A stretch of 64,000 bases of DNA from Palaemon carinicauda (taxonomy: Eukaryota > Arthropoda > Malacostraca > Decapoda > Palaemonidae), in contig NC_090730.1 in assembly GCF_036898095.1 (NCBI RefSeq), forward strand, positions 27,741,943 to 27,805,942. Direction: 5' to 3'. The notes under the pieces are model-generated. The model saw only the letters and a program-made list of their open reading frames with translations. It was not told where the DNA came from and did not search any database. This document shows positions 63,338-64,000 of this stretch, piece after piece. The first letter of the stretch is position 1. Every line of letters starts with the position of its first letter. The position numbers and the translations under genes are program-made.

Positions 63338-64000
63338 TACCCATGCCTATTTTTTTTTAGCCAGATATGGCGTATATATAAGTATGTGTTCGATTTCCTG
63401 TGATTGCCATTTTTTCGTTTTTTCCCATTTCTTTCAAAATTACTACGTACTAAGGAACTATCACAGAGTAATATTTCATTTATATGTTTATTTGTCGGAA
63501 AATATGCCTTGATGGTTTGCCTAGCACGTGGCTGAAATTTTTTTTTTCTGAAATGCCGTATATTAGAATGGCCATTTTTCCACGAGTGCCCCTTTTTATT
63601 TGTTTTGCATTTTTTTGCTTAGTCATGTTACCGTAAGGAATTGGCAAGTAGTGTCGCAAAACTTATAATTTTATAGTGTTGGAAAGTGTTTCTAGATGAT
63701 CTGGCTACCCATGCCTATCTTCTTTTTTTAGCCAGATATGGCGTATATATAGGTATGTGTTCGATTTTCCTGTGATTACCATTTTTTCGTTTTTTCCCAT
63801 TTCTTTCAAAATTACTACGTACTAAGGAACTATCACAGAGTAATTATTCATTTAGATGTTTATTTGTCGGAAAATGTGCCTTGATGGTTTGCCTAGCACG
63901 TGGCTGAATTTTTTTTTTTCTGAAATGCCGTATATTAGAATGTTAGCCATTTTTCCGCGAGTGCCCCCTTTTTATTTGTTTTGCATTTTTTTGCTTAGTC
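63338..64000. repeat. Tandem satellite, ~368-bp monomer
   Basis: TACCCATGCCTAT followed by AGCCAGATATGGCGTATATA occurs at 63338 and again at 63706. The two copies match closely through the end of the window, with small indels in T runs and a few substitutions. The array begins in or before the gap and continues past the window. Confidence 0.93.

Noticed and set aside
62748..63360. Two ORFs of about 200 codons across the gap
   Set aside because: Most of their length is N; only the LINE C-terminal piece at the left edge is real sequence.

Overview
This is animal genomic DNA, most likely from a decapod crustacean. It has spliced host exons, CT and TA/GT microsatellites, an assembly gap next to a satellite array, and several DIRS1-like tyrosine-recombinase retrotransposons, an order known to be widespread in Decapoda. 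Nothing in it is prokaryotic. All assignments come from reading the sequence; no database was searched.

Host genes: two nuclear genes for mitochondrial proteins lie on the minus strand. Two internal exons of mitochondrial ribosomal protein L16 (MRPL16) are at 6341-6501 and 6693-6749; the remaining exons are outside the window or not recognised. Methylmalonic aciduria type A protein (MMAA, a MeaB/ArgK-type GTPase) has its large GTPase exon at 25834-26870. A phase-matched first exon that could encode a mitochondrial presequence is at 60129-60204. If that pairing is right, one intron of about 33 kb holds most of the transposons here.

Mobile DNA: five sizeable DIRS1-like copies are all on the minus strand. 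A is 1-5942, cut by the window edge. B is 18655-25310, a degraded chimera. C is 27519-41525, D is 42318-48793, and E is 51280-58027 and looks intact. Each has inverted terminal repeats. B to E also show an internal complementary region (ICR) beside the 3' end, built as the reverse complement of the left end followed by the reverse complement of the right end. This is the DIRS circle-junction architecture. E keeps three overlapping reading frames: gag-like, RT/RNase H, and tyrosine recombinase.

Older relatives are a separate 7.6 kb family nested in C (33420-40994), a very degraded copy from 7103, an RT relic near 16.6 kb, and a truncated 3' end at 48.8 kb. Copy A carries a 2.5 kb Tigger/pogo DNA transposon with an intact transposase and a TA target duplication. 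The right end has a short inverted-repeat DNA transposon with a zinc-ribbon ORF, a related MITE-like element, two LINE relics, a 500 bp gap and a 368 bp tandem satellite.

Most notable: 5S rRNA-derived segments lie inside two divergent DIRS-like elements, apparently at the same place just after an RT motif. The tyrosine-recombinase frame stays open through the whole RT/RNase H region of E. Two nested insertions can be resolved to the base by comparison with empty paralogous sites. Copies C and D share an internal gag-RT deletion and show a sharp step in sequence identity, suggesting trans-mobilisation and recombination.
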